The translations under genes and the position numbers were made by a program. Source: Flavobacterium swingsii (GTDB lineage: Bacteria > Bacteroidota > Bacteroidia > Flavobacteriales > Flavobacteriaceae). Taken from it: DNA of 64,000 bases. The stretch covers positions 62,001 through 126,000 of the forward strand of contig NZ_FOJT01000002.1 of NCBI RefSeq assembly GCF_900111965.1. Direction: 5' to 3'. Below are positions 25,371 to 33,991 of this stretch, one piece after another. The notes beneath the pieces are model-generated. The model worked only from the letters and a program-made list of their open reading frames with translations, was not told where the DNA came from and made no database searches. The stretch's first letter is position 1. Each line of letters opens with the position of its first letter.

Positions 25371-25378
25371 TAATTTTG
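25371..25378 (+). promoter_or_regulatory. -7 box of rplS promoter
   Basis: TAATTTTG matches TAnnTTTG; it lies 74 bases before the ATG. The position of the -33 element is taken up by the heptamers 25337-25364. Confidence 0.55.
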
Positions 25379-25382
25379 CACC

Positions 25383-25452
25383 CACTTAGACCAACCTCTG
25401 GCGAAATCCGTGAATGTTGCTCTGATTTAAAACCATAATTAAAAAAATTATC
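25383..25452 (+). promoter_or_regulatory. candidate rplS 5' leader RNA
   Basis: About 70 bases of leader lie between the predicted transcription start and the ATG, longer than for most genes here and richer in G and C at 25388-25428. Short complementary segments CAAC and GTTG, with an inner GG and CC, could form a stem. As far as I recall, an L19 leader motif has been reported for flavobacteria; autogenous control by L19 would fit, but the fold is not proven here. Confidence 0.4.
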
Positions 25453-25803
25453 ATGGCAGATTTAATGAAATTCGTTCAAGACGAATTTGTAACAAGAAAA
25501 GATTTCCCTGTATTCGGAGCTGGAGACACAATCACAGTTTACTACGAAATTAAAGAGGGTGAAAAAACAAGAACTCAGTTTTTTAAAGGAGTTGTTATTC
25601 AAAGAAGAGGTTCAGGTAATACTGAAACTTTTACAATCCGTAAAATGTCAGGTGCAGTTGGAGTAGAGCGTATCTTCCCAGTAAACTTGCCAGCTTTACA
25701 AAAAGTTGAAATCAACAAAAAAGGTGCAGTTCGTAGAGCTAGAATTTTCTACTTCAGAGAACTTACTGGTAAGAAAGCAAAAATTAGAGATAAAAGAAGA
25801 TAG
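25453..25803 (+). CDS. rplS: 50S ribosomal protein L19
   Basis: 116 residues, normal for bL19, located at the 30S-50S interface. Clear family stretches: FPVFGAGDTITVYYEIKEG, FKGVVIQRRGSGNTETFTI, RKMSGAVGVERIFPVNLP and the basic C-terminus RRARIFYFRELTGKKAKIRD. It is a single-gene unit: own promoter with heptamers, a leader, and a strong terminator 22 bp after the stop. Confidence 0.99.
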   Translation: MADLMKFVQDEFVTRKDFPVFGAGDTITVYYEIKEGEKTRTQFFKGVVIQRRGSGNTETFTIRKMSGAVGVERIFPVNLPALQKVEINKKGAVRRARIFYFRELTGKKAKIRDKRR

Positions 25804-25825
25804 TCAAATATCTTTTTATATTATA

Positions 25826-25857
25826 AAAGCTCCAAAGAAATTTGGAGCTTTTTTTAT
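25826..25857. terminator. rplS terminator
   Basis: Perfect 11-bp stem, 25826-25836 with 25841-25851, GAAA loop, then a T tract. Also lies beyond the stop of the convergent gene at 25886. Confidence 0.92.
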
Positions 25858-25885
25858 TAAACAATTTACGAAATTTATATCTTTA

Positions 25886-26377
25886 TTATTCTTTAATTTT
25901 TTTTGATACTTCCTTGTAAAGCCTTACAAAATCTATCCCGTTTTCAATACTTCCATCGTAAACATATCTGTTTTTTGGTGAAGATTGCGCGTCATCAAAA
26001 TATTTACCATCAACAATTTTTTGAGAGTTAAATTGTGGTTTTGTATCCATAGTAATGACAACTTCTTCTAACTGCTCGATTTTTTGTACTAATGATATGG
26101 TAAAACCGATATTTCCAATATTTTTTTGATCTAAAAACACTTTTTTAGGTTCATAATTTTTAGAAATAAAAACAAGTACATCTTTTGGATTTCCTGTAAT
26201 GCTAAAACGCCCTTCTTTGTTAGTAATTGTACTGTTCTTAGTACTTAAGTTAATGACTTCAATACCATTTATGGGCTTTTCATTATTTACAACTTTACCA
26301 TAAACGAGCCTTCCAGTTTGTGAGAAAACAGTCTGAATTAGAAATAAGAAAAACACTATGAGGAGTTTACGTTTCAT
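25886..26377 (-). CDS. secreted carboxypeptidase-regulatory-like domain protein
   Basis: 163 residues with a signal peptide (about 1-20, ending VFSQ) and one CarboxypepD_reg-like beta-sandwich: LVYGKVVNNEKPINGIEVIN, TNKEGRFSITGNPKDVLVFI. The end of the domain, KIEQLEEVVITMD, resembles the junction that leads to the plug of TonB receptors, but no plug or barrel follows. The remaining ~50 residues are polar. Probably periplasmic; function unknown. Single gene, convergent with rplS. Confidence 0.85.
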   Translation of the reverse strand: MKRKLLIVFFLFLIQTVFSQTGRLVYGKVVNNEKPINGIEVINLSTKNSTITNKEGRFSITGNPKDVLVFISKNYEPKKVFLDQKNIGNIGFTISLVQKIEQLEEVVITMDTKPQFNSQKIVDGKYFDDAQSSPKNRYVYDGSIENGIDFVRLYKEVSKKIKE

Positions 26378-26464
26378 ATTTCATTTGAATGAGTAGTAAA
26401 GTTAGTTAATTTTTTCTATAAAATTTCGGTATAAGCTTAAATTATTTTGTTAATTTTTATTTCT

Positions 26465-26472
26465 TATATTTG
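26465..26472 (+). promoter_or_regulatory. -7 box of icd promoter
   Basis: TATATTTG, exact to consensus, 40 bases before the icd ATG. A TTTG lies at 26446-26449, but with a 15-bp spacer rather than about 19. Confidence 0.5.
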
Positions 26473-26512
26473 CTATCGGATTTTTAAATACAATAAACTA
26501 ACATACATTATA

Positions 26513-27739
26513 ATGGCAAAAATTAAAGTAGCCAATCCAGTTGTAGAATTGGATGGCGATGAAATGACAAGAATTATTTGGGCATTTATCAAAGACAAAT
26601 TAATACTTCCTTATCTTGAATTAGATATAAAATATTACGATTTAGGAATAGAAAGCCGTGAAGCTACAAAGGATCAAATCACCATCGATTCGGCCGAAGC
26701 CATCAAAAAATACAATGTCGGTATCAAATGTGCCACCATTACGCCAGATGAAGAGAGAGTTAAAGAATTTAACCTTTCTAAAATGTGGAAATCTCCAAAC
26801 GGAACTATTCGTAATATTGTTGGCGGAACCGTTTTTCGTGAGCCAATTATTATGAGCAATGTTCCTCGTTATGTACAAGGCTGGACAAAACCAATCGTAA
26901 TTGGTCGTCACGCTTTTGGAGACCAATACAAAGCAACAGATACAGTTATTAAAGGAAAAGGAAAACTAACCATGACTTTTGTTCCAGAAAACGGAGGAGA
27001 AACTCAAAACTGGGAAGTATATAATTTTGAAGGAGACGGAGTTGCTATGTCTATGTATAATACGGACGAAAGTATTTACGGATTTGCACATTCATCATTC
27101 CAAATGGCATTAACAAAAAAATGGCCATTATATTTATCTACAAAAAACACAATATTAAAAGCTTACGACGGGCGTTTTAAAGACATTTTTGAAGAAGTGT
27201 ACCAAAGTGATTATAAATCTAAATTTGAAGCACTAAAAATCACTTACGAACACAGATTAATCGATGACATGGTTGCTTCAGCAATGAAATGGAGTGGAGG
27301 ATTTGTTTGGGCTTGTAAAAACTACGATGGAGACGTTCAGTCGGATACTGTAGCACAAGGATTTGGTTCATTAGGATTAATGACTTCTGTATTAGTAACT
27401 CCTGACGGAAAAACTGTCGAAGCAGAAGCAGCGCACGGAACAGTAACACGTCATTACCGTATGCACCAACAAGGAAAAGCAACGTCTACCAACCCAATCG
27501 CTTCTATTTTTGCTTGGACAAGAGGATTAGAGCACAGAGGGAAATTAGACAATAATCAACCCTTAATCGATTTCTGTTTAAAATTAGAGCAAGTTTGTGT
27601 AGAAACTGTAGAAAGCGGAAAAATGACTAAAGATTTAGCAACATTAGTGAAGCCAGAAGGTTTAACTGATGCTGATTATCTAACTACCGAAGATTTCTTA
27701 GCAGCAATCAAAGAAAATTTAGATAAGAAATTAGCTTAA
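26513..27739 (+). CDS. icd: NADP-dependent isocitrate dehydrogenase, eukaryote-like type
   Basis: 408 residues, the size and sequence style of the homodimeric eukaryotic-type NADP-IDH rather than E. coli Icd. It oxidises isocitrate to 2-oxoglutarate in the TCA cycle. Signatures: [40 protein letters not shown] (isocitrate-binding Ser and Arg), [31 protein letters not shown] (metal Asp) and [12 protein letters not shown] (NADP-binding). I start at [10 protein letters not shown] (26513); the frame is open to 26447 but that part holds the promoter box. A perfect terminator follows. Confidence 0.97.
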   Translation: MAKIKVANPVVELDGDEMTRIIWAFIKDKLILPYLELDIKYYDLGIESREATKDQITIDSAEAIKKYNVGIKCATITPDEERVKEFNLSKMWKSPNGTIRNIVGGTVFREPIIMSNVPRYVQGWTKPIVIGRHAFGDQYKATDTVIKGKGKLTMTFVPENGGETQNWEVYNFEGDGVAMSMYNTDESIYGFAHSSFQMALTKKWPLYLSTKNTILKAYDGRFKDIFEEVYQSDYKSKFEALKITYEHRLIDDMVASAMKWSGGFVWACKNYDGDVQSDTVAQGFGSLGLMTSVLVTPDGKTVEAEAAHGTVTRHYRMHQQGKATSTNPIASIFAWTRGLEHRGKLDNNQPLIDFCLKLEQVCVETVESGKMTKDLATLVKPEGLTDADYLTTEDFLAAIKENLDKKLA

Positions 27740-27760
27740 TCTCTTTTATAAATAATCTCC

Positions 27761-27794
27761 AAAAAGACAATCAGAAGTGATTGTCTTTTTTTTT
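27761..27794 (+). terminator. icd terminator
   Basis: Perfect 13-bp stem, 27761-27773 with 27778-27790, loop GAAG, followed by T residues. Confidence 0.92.
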
Positions 27795-27878
27795 AACCAT
27801 AGATTAACAATTGATATGTAACAAAAATCGTATTAATTCGTCAAATTTGTAACTCTTGAAATTGAAAAAATAAAAGTT

Positions 27879-30251
27879 ATGATTACAAAAAAAATAGCCA
27901 CTCTATTCGTTTTTATATTCGTTTTTACAACAAGTTTTGCACAAGATAAATTTACAGTTTCAGGAATAATTTCTGATGCAAAAAATAATGAAACCCTTAT
28001 TGGTGTAAACATTTCTTCAAAAAACACAAAAGCTTTTGCAGTCACAAACGAATACGGCTTTTATTCTCTCACTTTACCAAAAGGAGATTATGAAATCACC
28101 ATTAGTTATGTAGGTTTTCAAACTATTGAAGAAACAATTTCGCTTACCGAAAACACAAAACGAAATTACAGTTTATCAGATTCTGGGCAACAATTAGAAG
28201 AAGTTGTTATTACCGAAAAAATAAAATCTAACATTCGCAAACCAGAAATGAGTGTCAATAAATTATCTATTGCAACCATTAAACAAATGCCTGTTGTTTT
28301 AGGAGAAGTTGATGTTCTAAAAGCTATTTTATTTCTTCCCGGAGTTACAAATGCTGGCGAAGGACAATCAGGTTTTAATGTTCGTGGTGGTGGTGCAGAT
28401 CAAAATTTAATTCTATTAGACGAAGCAACCATTTTTAATTCTTCTCATGTTTTTGGCTTTTTTTCAGTTTTTAATCCTGATGCAATAAAAGATTTAAAAT
28501 TATACAAAGGCGGAATACCAGCACGTTTTGGTGGTCGTGCCTCATCGGTTTTAGATATTTATCAGAAAGATGGAAACAGTAAAAATTTTCATGTAAATGG
28601 CGGAATTGGATTAATTTCTAGTCGCCTTCTTGCTGAAGGTCCAATTGTAAAAGATAAAGGTTCTTTTCTTGTAGGTGGTCGTGCTTCGTATGCGCATTTA
28701 TTTCTGAAATTAACAGATAATAAAAATGTCGCTTACTTTTATGATTTAAATGCAAAATTAAATTACAAACTAAATAAGAATAACAGTTTATATGTTTCGG
28801 GTTATTTTGGACGTGATGTCTTTTCGTTAAATAAAACTTTTACAAATACTTACGGAAATTCGACTTTAAACTTACGCTGGAATCATTTATATTCGGATAA
28901 ATTATTTTCAAATTTATCGCTGATTTATAGTGATTATTATTATGGACTAACATTAGATTTTGTAGGATTTAATTGGAATTCAGGAATTAAAAATTATAAT
29001 CTTAAATATGATTTTAAATATTATTTGTCCGATAAAATAAAATTAAATTATGGTGCTAATGGTATTTATTACAACTTCAATCCTGGAACCATCGAACCGA
29101 TAAATTCCGAATCAGGTATAAACTACAAACAATTAGAAAAAAAGTATGCTTTCGAGCCAGCATTGTATATAGATGCCGAACAAAAAATCACAGATAAGTT
29201 AGCGGTAAATTATGGTTTGCGTTATAGTATGTTTTATCGTCTGGGAAATTCAACAGTTAATCTTTATGAAAATAACCAACCCGTTTTTTATGATTCAGAT
29301 TTAAAAATTTATGAAAAAGCAAAACCTATTGGGACTGAATATTTTGGAAAAAACAAAACCATTTCTAGTTTTAATAATCTCGAACCTCGTTTTTCTATAG
29401 CTTATGAATTAAATAATAATCAATCCGTAAAAGCAAGTTACAATCGAATGGTACAATATTTACAGCTCATTTCGAATACAGCTTCACCAACTCCTCTAGA
29501 TGTTTGGACACCTAGTGACAATTATATAAAACCTCAAATTGCAGACCAAGTTGCAGTTGGTTATTTTAATAATTTTAGTGATGATAAATATTCTGTTGAA
29601 ATTGAAAGTTTTTACAAAAAAATACAAAACAGAATGGATTATATAGATGGTGCGGATTTAATTGCAAATGAAGCCATCGAACAAGTAATTCTAAATGGTA
29701 GAATGCGTTCCTATGGTTTAGAATTTCTGATTCGAAAAAACACAGGAAAACTAAATGGTTGGATTGCTTATACAATTTCAAAATCACAACAACAAACTCC
29801 GGGAAGGACTCCAACTGAGGTTGGTGTAAATAATGGTGATTGGTATCGTTCTGCTTATGACAAACTACATAATCTTGCAGTTACAAGCACTTATAATTTG
29901 AATAAAAAATGGACTTTTGGAGCCAATTTTACGCTACAAACTGGTCAGCCAGTAACTTATCCTAACGGACAATATGTGTTTCAAGGAATAACTATTCCTA
30001 GTTACGGATTAAGAAACAAAAACAGCTTACCAACTTACCATCATTTAGATATCTCGGCGACTTATGTTCCCAAACCTGACAAAAAGAAAGGAAGACAAGG
30101 CGAATGGGTTTTTAGTGTTTACAACTTGTATGGTCGAAAAAATGCAGCTTCCATAAGTTTTCGTCAAAATGCTGATAATGGAAATAACGAAGCTATTAAG
30201 CTATCAATCTTCGGAATTGTTCCATCGGTTTCTTATAATTTTAAATTCTAG
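27879..30251 (+). CDS. TonB-dependent outer-membrane receptor
   Basis: 790 residues: signal peptide about 1-22 (TTSFAQ), CarboxypepD_reg-like domain about 25-110 (YGFYSLTLPKGDYEITISYV), linker QQLEEVVITEK, plug about 125-235 (FNVRGGGADQNLILLDEATI) and a 22-strand barrel ending with the outer-membrane signature phrase FGIVPSVSYNFKF. It is shorter than SusC proteins and is followed four bases later by a DUF4249 lipoprotein, a pairing common in Bacteroidota. It should import an energised ligand through TonB; the ligand is unknown. No metal-uptake genes lie nearby. Confidence 0.95.
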   Translation: MITKKIATLFVFIFVFTTSFAQDKFTVSGIISDAKNNETLIGVNISSKNTKAFAVTNEYGFYSLTLPKGDYEITISYVGFQTIEETISLTENTKRNYSLSDSGQQLEEVVITEKIKSNIRKPEMSVNKLSIATIKQMPVVLGEVDVLKAILFLPGVTNAGEGQSGFNVRGGGADQNLILLDEATIFNSSHVFGFFSVFNPDAIKDLKLYKGGIPARFGGRASSVLDIYQKDGNSKNFHVNGGIGLISSRLLAEGPIVKDKGSFLVGGRASYAHLFLKLTDNKNVAYFYDLNAKLNYKLNKNNSLYVSGYFGRDVFSLNKTFTNTYGNSTLNLRWNHLYSDKLFSNLSLIYSDYYYGLTLDFVGFNWNSGIKNYNLKYDFKYYLSDKIKLNYGANGIYYNFNPGTIEPINSESGINYKQLEKKYAFEPALYIDAEQKITDKLAVNYGLRYSMFYRLGNSTVNLYENNQPVFYDSDLKIYEKAKPIGTEYFGKNKTISSFNNLEPRFSIAYELNNNQSVKASYNRMVQYLQLISNTASPTPLDVWTPSDNYIKPQIADQVAVGYFNNFSDDKYSVEIESFYKKIQNRMDYIDGADLIANEAIEQVILNGRMRSYGLEFLIRKNTGKLNGWIAYTISKSQQQTPGRTPTEVGVNNGDWYRSAYDKLHNLAVTSTYNLNKKWTFGANFTLQTGQPVTYPNGQYVFQGITIPSYGLRNKNSLPTYHHLDISATYVPKPDKKKGRQGEWVFSVYNLYGRKNAASISFRQNADNGNNEAIKLSIFGIVPSVSYNFKF

Positions 30252-30255
30252 AAAA

Positions 30256-31083
30256 ATGAAAAATCTAATCAAAAATTTAACCCTAATAACAATACTACTT
30301 TTCTTAACAAGTTGCGAAGATAATGTAGATATTGCTCTAGACACAGCACAGCCTAAACTTGTTATAGATGCAGTTATAAAATGGCAAAAAGGAACTTTAG
30401 GAAACGAACAAAAAATAAAGCTTACTACAACAACTGATTATTATACTAATACAATTCCAGTAGTTTCTGGTGCAACAGTTTATATTACAAACAGCACAAA
30501 TACAGTTTTCAATTTTATAGAAACTCCAAATACTGGTGAGTACGTTTGTATGAGTTTCATCCCTGTTATAAATGAAAATTACACATTAACAGTAATAAAT
30601 AATGGGCAAACATATAAAGCAACCGATAAATTATTAGCAACACCTGATATTGATAATATTAGCCAAATATCGGTTCCAGGCGTTGGAGGAACGGACTTAA
30701 TTCAAGTGAAATTTTTCTATCAAGATAATGGGCTAGAAAATAATTTTTATTTAATAGGTTTCAAAAACAATACGAAAGCATTTACGGAATTTGGTGTCAT
30801 CAGAGACCGTTTTTTTCAAGGAAATCAAATGTTTGGTTTCTATACAGATGATAAATTAAAAACAGGAGATCAACTAGATATTTATCTACAAGGTATATCC
30901 GAACGTTATAATAATTACATGGAAAAACTACTTAATATTGCTGCTACCGATGGTGGAAACCCGTTTGCAACACCACCAGCAAGCTTAAGAGGAAATATTA
31001 TAAACCAAACAAATGAAGAAAATTTCCCATTGGGGTATTTTAGTTTAGGAGAGATTGATACTGATATTTATATTGTACAGTAG
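30256..31083 (+). CDS. DUF4249 domain lipoprotein
   Basis: 275 residues with a lipoprotein signal ending LTSC (Cys near residue 18). The rest is a DUF4249-type beta-rich protein: KLVIDAVIKWQKGTLGNEQKI, VSGATVYITNSTNTVFNF, and NQTNEENFPLGYFSLGEID at the C-terminus. I start at MKNLIKNLT (30256), four bases after the receptor stop; the longer frame overlaps the receptor. By analogy with SusC-SusD it may be the surface partner of the receptor, but DUF4249 has no established structure-function that I can cite. Confidence 0.9.
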   Translation: MKNLIKNLTLITILLFLTSCEDNVDIALDTAQPKLVIDAVIKWQKGTLGNEQKIKLTTTTDYYTNTIPVVSGATVYITNSTNTVFNFIETPNTGEYVCMSFIPVINENYTLTVINNGQTYKATDKLLATPDIDNISQISVPGVGGTDLIQVKFFYQDNGLENNFYLIGFKNNTKAFTEFGVIRDRFFQGNQMFGFYTDDKLKTGDQLDIYLQGISERYNNYMEKLLNIAATDGGNPFATPPASLRGNIINQTNEENFPLGYFSLGEIDTDIYIVQ

Positions 31084-31155
31084 TAATTTAGTTTTTATTT
31101 TAAAAACCGAAAAAAAATATTTTTCTTATTATTAAAATACAACAGCAGTCTTTTT

Positions 31156-31163
31156 TATCTTTG
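31156..31163 (+). promoter_or_regulatory. -7 box of miniprotein promoter
   Basis: TATCTTTG, exact match, ten bases before the ATG at 31174, giving a leader of only a few bases. No -33 TTTG. Confidence 0.5.
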
Positions 31164-31173
31164 AAAAAAAAAC

Positions 31174-31317
31174 ATGTATAAAATAATAGCTCAAATAAAC
31201 AAAATTCTCTTACCGAGTTTTACCAAACAACGATTAGATTTAGCCAAAGCTAAAAAATGGCAAATGGCAATCATTGGTTGGAGATATTACGTAACTACCA
31301 AAGCGCTAGGTAATTAA
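31174..31317 (+). CDS. 47-residue conserved basic miniprotein
   Basis: An ATG-to-TAA frame of 47 codons that starts MYKIIAQINKILLPSFTKQR and ends AIIGWRYYVTTKALGN. It is strongly basic with an amphipathic start and a hydrophobic, Trp/Tyr-rich end. I recall near-identical short proteins in other Flavobacteriaceae, sometimes carried under the name SsrA-binding protein without good reason; true SmpB is about three times longer. The TATCTTTG box directly upstream and the lack of any other gene in the 350-bp gap support it as real. Function unknown. Confidence 0.7.
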   Translation: MYKIIAQINKILLPSFTKQRLDLAKAKKWQMAIIGWRYYVTTKALGN

Positions 31318-31357
31318 TTTGTAGTTAAAAATTTAATTGTTTATTTTTAATTTCTTA

Positions 31358-31388
31358 TTTGCATTTTAATCAAATATAGCTATATTTG
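31358..31388 (+). promoter_or_regulatory. tRNA-Arg promoter
   Basis: TTTG at 31358-31361, a 19-bp spacer, and TATATTTG at 31381-31388: the best full match in the window to the Bacteroidota promoter TTTG-N19-TAnnTTTG. The tRNA begins about 45 bases after it. Confidence 0.7.
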
Positions 31389-31432
31389 CACCCGCATTAA
31401 GCAAGATAATTCTTGTGTTTTGTAAAACAAAA

Positions 31433-31506
31433 GGCCTCGTGGCGCAACTGAATAGCGCACTTGATTACGGCTCAAGAGGTTACTGGTTTGAATCCAGTCG
31501 AGGTCA
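31433..31506 (+). tRNA. tRNA-Arg (anticodon ACG)
   Basis: 74 bases fold as a full cloverleaf: acceptor GGCCTCG with CGAGGTC (one G-U), D-arm GCGC/GCGC, anticodon stem CTTGA/TCAAG with loop TTACGGC giving anticodon ACG (A34 presumably edited to inosine), and T-arm ACTGG/CCAGT with loop TTTGAAT. The CCA end is not encoded. It reads CGN arginine codons. Strong promoter and terminator surround it as a single unit. Confidence 0.97.
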
Positions 31507-31510
31507 CAAA

Positions 31511-31536
31511 AAGCCCACCAATTGGTGGGCTTTTTT
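31511..31536 (+). terminator. tRNA-Arg terminator
   Basis: AAGCCCACC (31511-31519) pairs with 31524-31532 around AATT, then T residues; five bases after the tRNA. Confidence 0.93.
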
Positions 31537-31583
31537 ATTTTAATCTCTTTTTAAACCAACTCTCTAGTTGTCTGATTTTTAGC

Positions 31584-31591
31584 TATATTTG
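31584..31591 (+). promoter_or_regulatory. -7 box of histidine kinase promoter
   Basis: TATATTTG, 18 bases before the GTG start of the kinase. Confidence 0.45.
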
Positions 31592-31609
31592 TAGACTAAA
31601 AACATTTTT

Positions 31610-33991
31610 GTGAGTATCGAAAAGAAAATAGCGGCTCTAATCAGTTGGTTCTTATCACGTCCTAAGACTTCAGGTCTTATTGTTTTTATATGCCTTTTTT
31701 CTTTCTTTAGCATCATTTTCTTTTTTAAATACCAAGCTTTAAAACAAAATGAGCAACACGAAATGGAAAGTATTTTAGCTGTTGTTAAAAAAAATATTGA
31801 GCAAAACTTAAAAAGCAATTATGCAGCAACCATTACTTTAGCGTTATCTATTGACGATAACGGGAATCCTAAAGATTTTGAACAAGTTGCCAAACAAATT
31901 ATTAGCAGTAACAATTATATAGATGCTGTACAATTAGTTCCCAACGGGGTTATAAAATATACATATCCATTAAAGGGTAATGAATCAGCAACAAATTTTG
32001 ATATACTTCACAGTCCTTTACATCGGCAAGCTGCTTTAAGAGCTATTAAAACAAAATCAATTTATTTTTCAGGTCCTGTAGAGCTAAAACAAGGAGGTTT
32101 AGGCGTTGTTGGTCGTTTGCCTATATTTAAAAAAGGTGAATTTTGGGGGTTTTCTGCCGTAATAGTTAAATTTAAAACCCTTATAAAATCAACTGGAATC
32201 GAGTCTTTTAAAAGTAATAAATACTATTTCCAACTTTCAAAAATAAACCCAATAACAAATACTGAAGAGTTTTTTCTTGAAAACAAATCTCCAATATCCC
32301 ACAAAACGTTTAAAAAAGTAGAAATTCCAGAGGGAGATTGGGTTCTCTATATCATTTCTAAAGAACAAAATTATTTATTAGTTTTTTTTCCGGTTATTAT
32401 AATTGCTTTTTTATTGAGTTTGCTTTGTGGATTTTTTGCTACAACCTTGCTTAAAAAACCTTCGGAGTTACAACAATTAGTTAATCTGCAAACAAAAAAA
32501 ATAATTCAAAGTGAATTTTTATTCAAATCCATTTTTGAACATGCTGGTTTAGGAATTGTACATACCAATTCTATCGATGGTACTTTTATCGATGCAAATG
32601 ATAAATTCTGCGAGCTTATTGGTTATAGCCAAGAGGAAATAAAGAAAATGAATTTCATGATGATTACACATCCCGAGGATTTAGATGAAGATTTAATGAA
32701 TATGCAAAAACTGAGAAGTGGCGAAATTAGCCAGTACTCTATGGAAAAAAGATATTTTCACAAAAACGGAAAAACAATTTGGATAAACATAACGATTTCT
32801 TCATTATGGGAAAAAGATGAAAGACCAAACAATCATATTGCCATTATTGAAGATATTTCAGGCAGAAAAGAATCTGAAAGGCAAATATTAGAGTCACAAC
32901 AAAAAATTAAAGATTTAGTTGATAGTATTGATGGTATAGTTTGGGAAGGGAATTCGAAAGAACCAGGAATTACTTATATTAGTAAAAAATCGGAGGAAAT
33001 TTTAGGATATACTCCTGAAGAATGGATTGCAGATGACTATTTTTGGAGAAAAATAATTCATCCCGAAGATAGGGATTGGGTTATTGAACACAGTACTAAA
33101 CATGCACATGAAAAAAAACCATTTGATCACGAATATCGCATGATTGCTAAAAATGGTAGTATTGTTTGGGTTCGTGATATTGTAAGTATTTATCATGAAA
33201 GTGAAAATATAATTAAATTTAGAGGAATTTTAATTGACATCACAAAGTCCAAGCAATTTGAAATAGATTTGAATAATTCACTGAAATTAGTCACTGAACA
33301 AAACAAAAGATTATTAAATTTTTCGCATATTGTTTCGCATAATTTACGAGCTCACACCAGCAACATTCAATCCTTGATTAGTCTAATCGAAATGAGTGAA
33401 GACCAAGAAGAACAAAATGAATTATTAGTTTTATTAAAATCGGTTTCCGAAACATTAAACCAAACCATGAACAACCTAAACGAAGTTGTTTCTATACAAA
33501 CGGATATAAATCCTATTATTGAAAAATTAAATCTAAATAAATACGTTAATAAAACAATAGAAGTTTTACGAAATCAAATTATTAAAAACGAAGTAGTTAT
33601 AATAAATACAATTCCAAATGACGTAACAGTAAGCTTTAACCCAGCTTATCTAGAAAGTGTTTTACTCAATTTTATATCAAATGCTATTCGATATAAACAT
33701 CCTGATCGAAAGCCCGAAATTGAGCTTAAAACATATACAGAAGACAATTATCAAATACTTGAAATCAAAGACAATGGTATAGGAATAGATTTAAAGAAAA
33801 ACGGGAAAAAATTATTTGGTTTATATAAAACATTTACTAATAACCCAGAATCAAGAGGAATTGGGCTTTTTATTACAAAAAATCAAATTGACACTTTGAA
33901 AGGCAAAATAGAAGTAGAAAGTAAAATAAACATAGGTACAACTTTTAAAACATATTTTAATAATGCTCCAAAAGAGAATTTGCATCATTGA
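31610..33991 (+). CDS. CHASE-PAS-PAS sensor histidine kinase
   Basis: 793 residues from a GTG; no nearer ATG keeps the first membrane helix. Order: TM1 about 22-41; extracytoplasmic CHASE domain about 55-235 (LVPNGVIKYTYPLKGNE, SGPVELKQGGLGVVGRLPIF); TM2 about 256-277; PAS about 303-420 and PAS with PAC about 430-550; dimerisation helix with the likely phosphoacceptor H577 in FSHIVSHNLRAH; and an ATPase domain (N box LLNFISNAIRYKHP, DNGIGIDLK, SRGIGLFITK). CHASE domains sense small extracellular molecules, for example cytokinin-type ligands in plants. The receiver gene overlaps it by 29 bp. Confidence 0.95.
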   Translation: MSIEKKIAALISWFLSRPKTSGLIVFICLFSFFSIIFFFKYQALKQNEQHEMESILAVVKKNIEQNLKSNYAATITLALSIDDNGNPKDFEQVAKQIISSNNYIDAVQLVPNGVIKYTYPLKGNESATNFDILHSPLHRQAALRAIKTKSIYFSGPVELKQGGLGVVGRLPIFKKGEFWGFSAVIVKFKTLIKSTGIESFKSNKYYFQLSKINPITNTEEFFLENKSPISHKTFKKVEIPEGDWVLYIISKEQNYLLVFFPVIIIAFLLSLLCGFFATTLLKKPSELQQLVNLQTKKIIQSEFLFKSIFEHAGLGIVHTNSIDGTFIDANDKFCELIGYSQEEIKKMNFMMITHPEDLDEDLMNMQKLRSGEISQYSMEKRYFHKNGKTIWINITISSLWEKDERPNNHIAIIEDISGRKESERQILESQQKIKDLVDSIDGIVWEGNSKEPGITYISKKSEEILGYTPEEWIADDYFWRKIIHPEDRDWVIEHSTKHAHEKKPFDHEYRMIAKNGSIVWVRDIVSIYHESENIIKFRGILIDITKSKQFEIDLNNSLKLVTEQNKRLLNFSHIVSHNLRAHTSNIQSLISLIEMSEDQEEQNELLVLLKSVSETLNQTMNNLNEVVSIQTDINPIIEKLNLNKYVNKTIEVLRNQIIKNEVVIINTIPNDVTVSFNPAYLESVLLNFISNAIRYKHPDRKPEIELKTYTEDNYQILEIKDNGIGIDLKKNGKKLFGLYKTFTNNPESRGIGLFITKNQIDTLKGKIEVESKINIGTTFKTYFNNAPKENLHH

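Noticed and set aside
30169-30255. Longer N-terminus of the DUF4249 lipoprotein
   Set aside because: It overlaps the receptor gene and would bury the lipoprotein signal, which must be N-terminal.
31130-31609. tmRNA or other structured RNA near the tRNA and miniprotein
   Set aside because: Apart from the tRNA cloverleaf and its terminator I found no extended pairing or tag-peptide frame.
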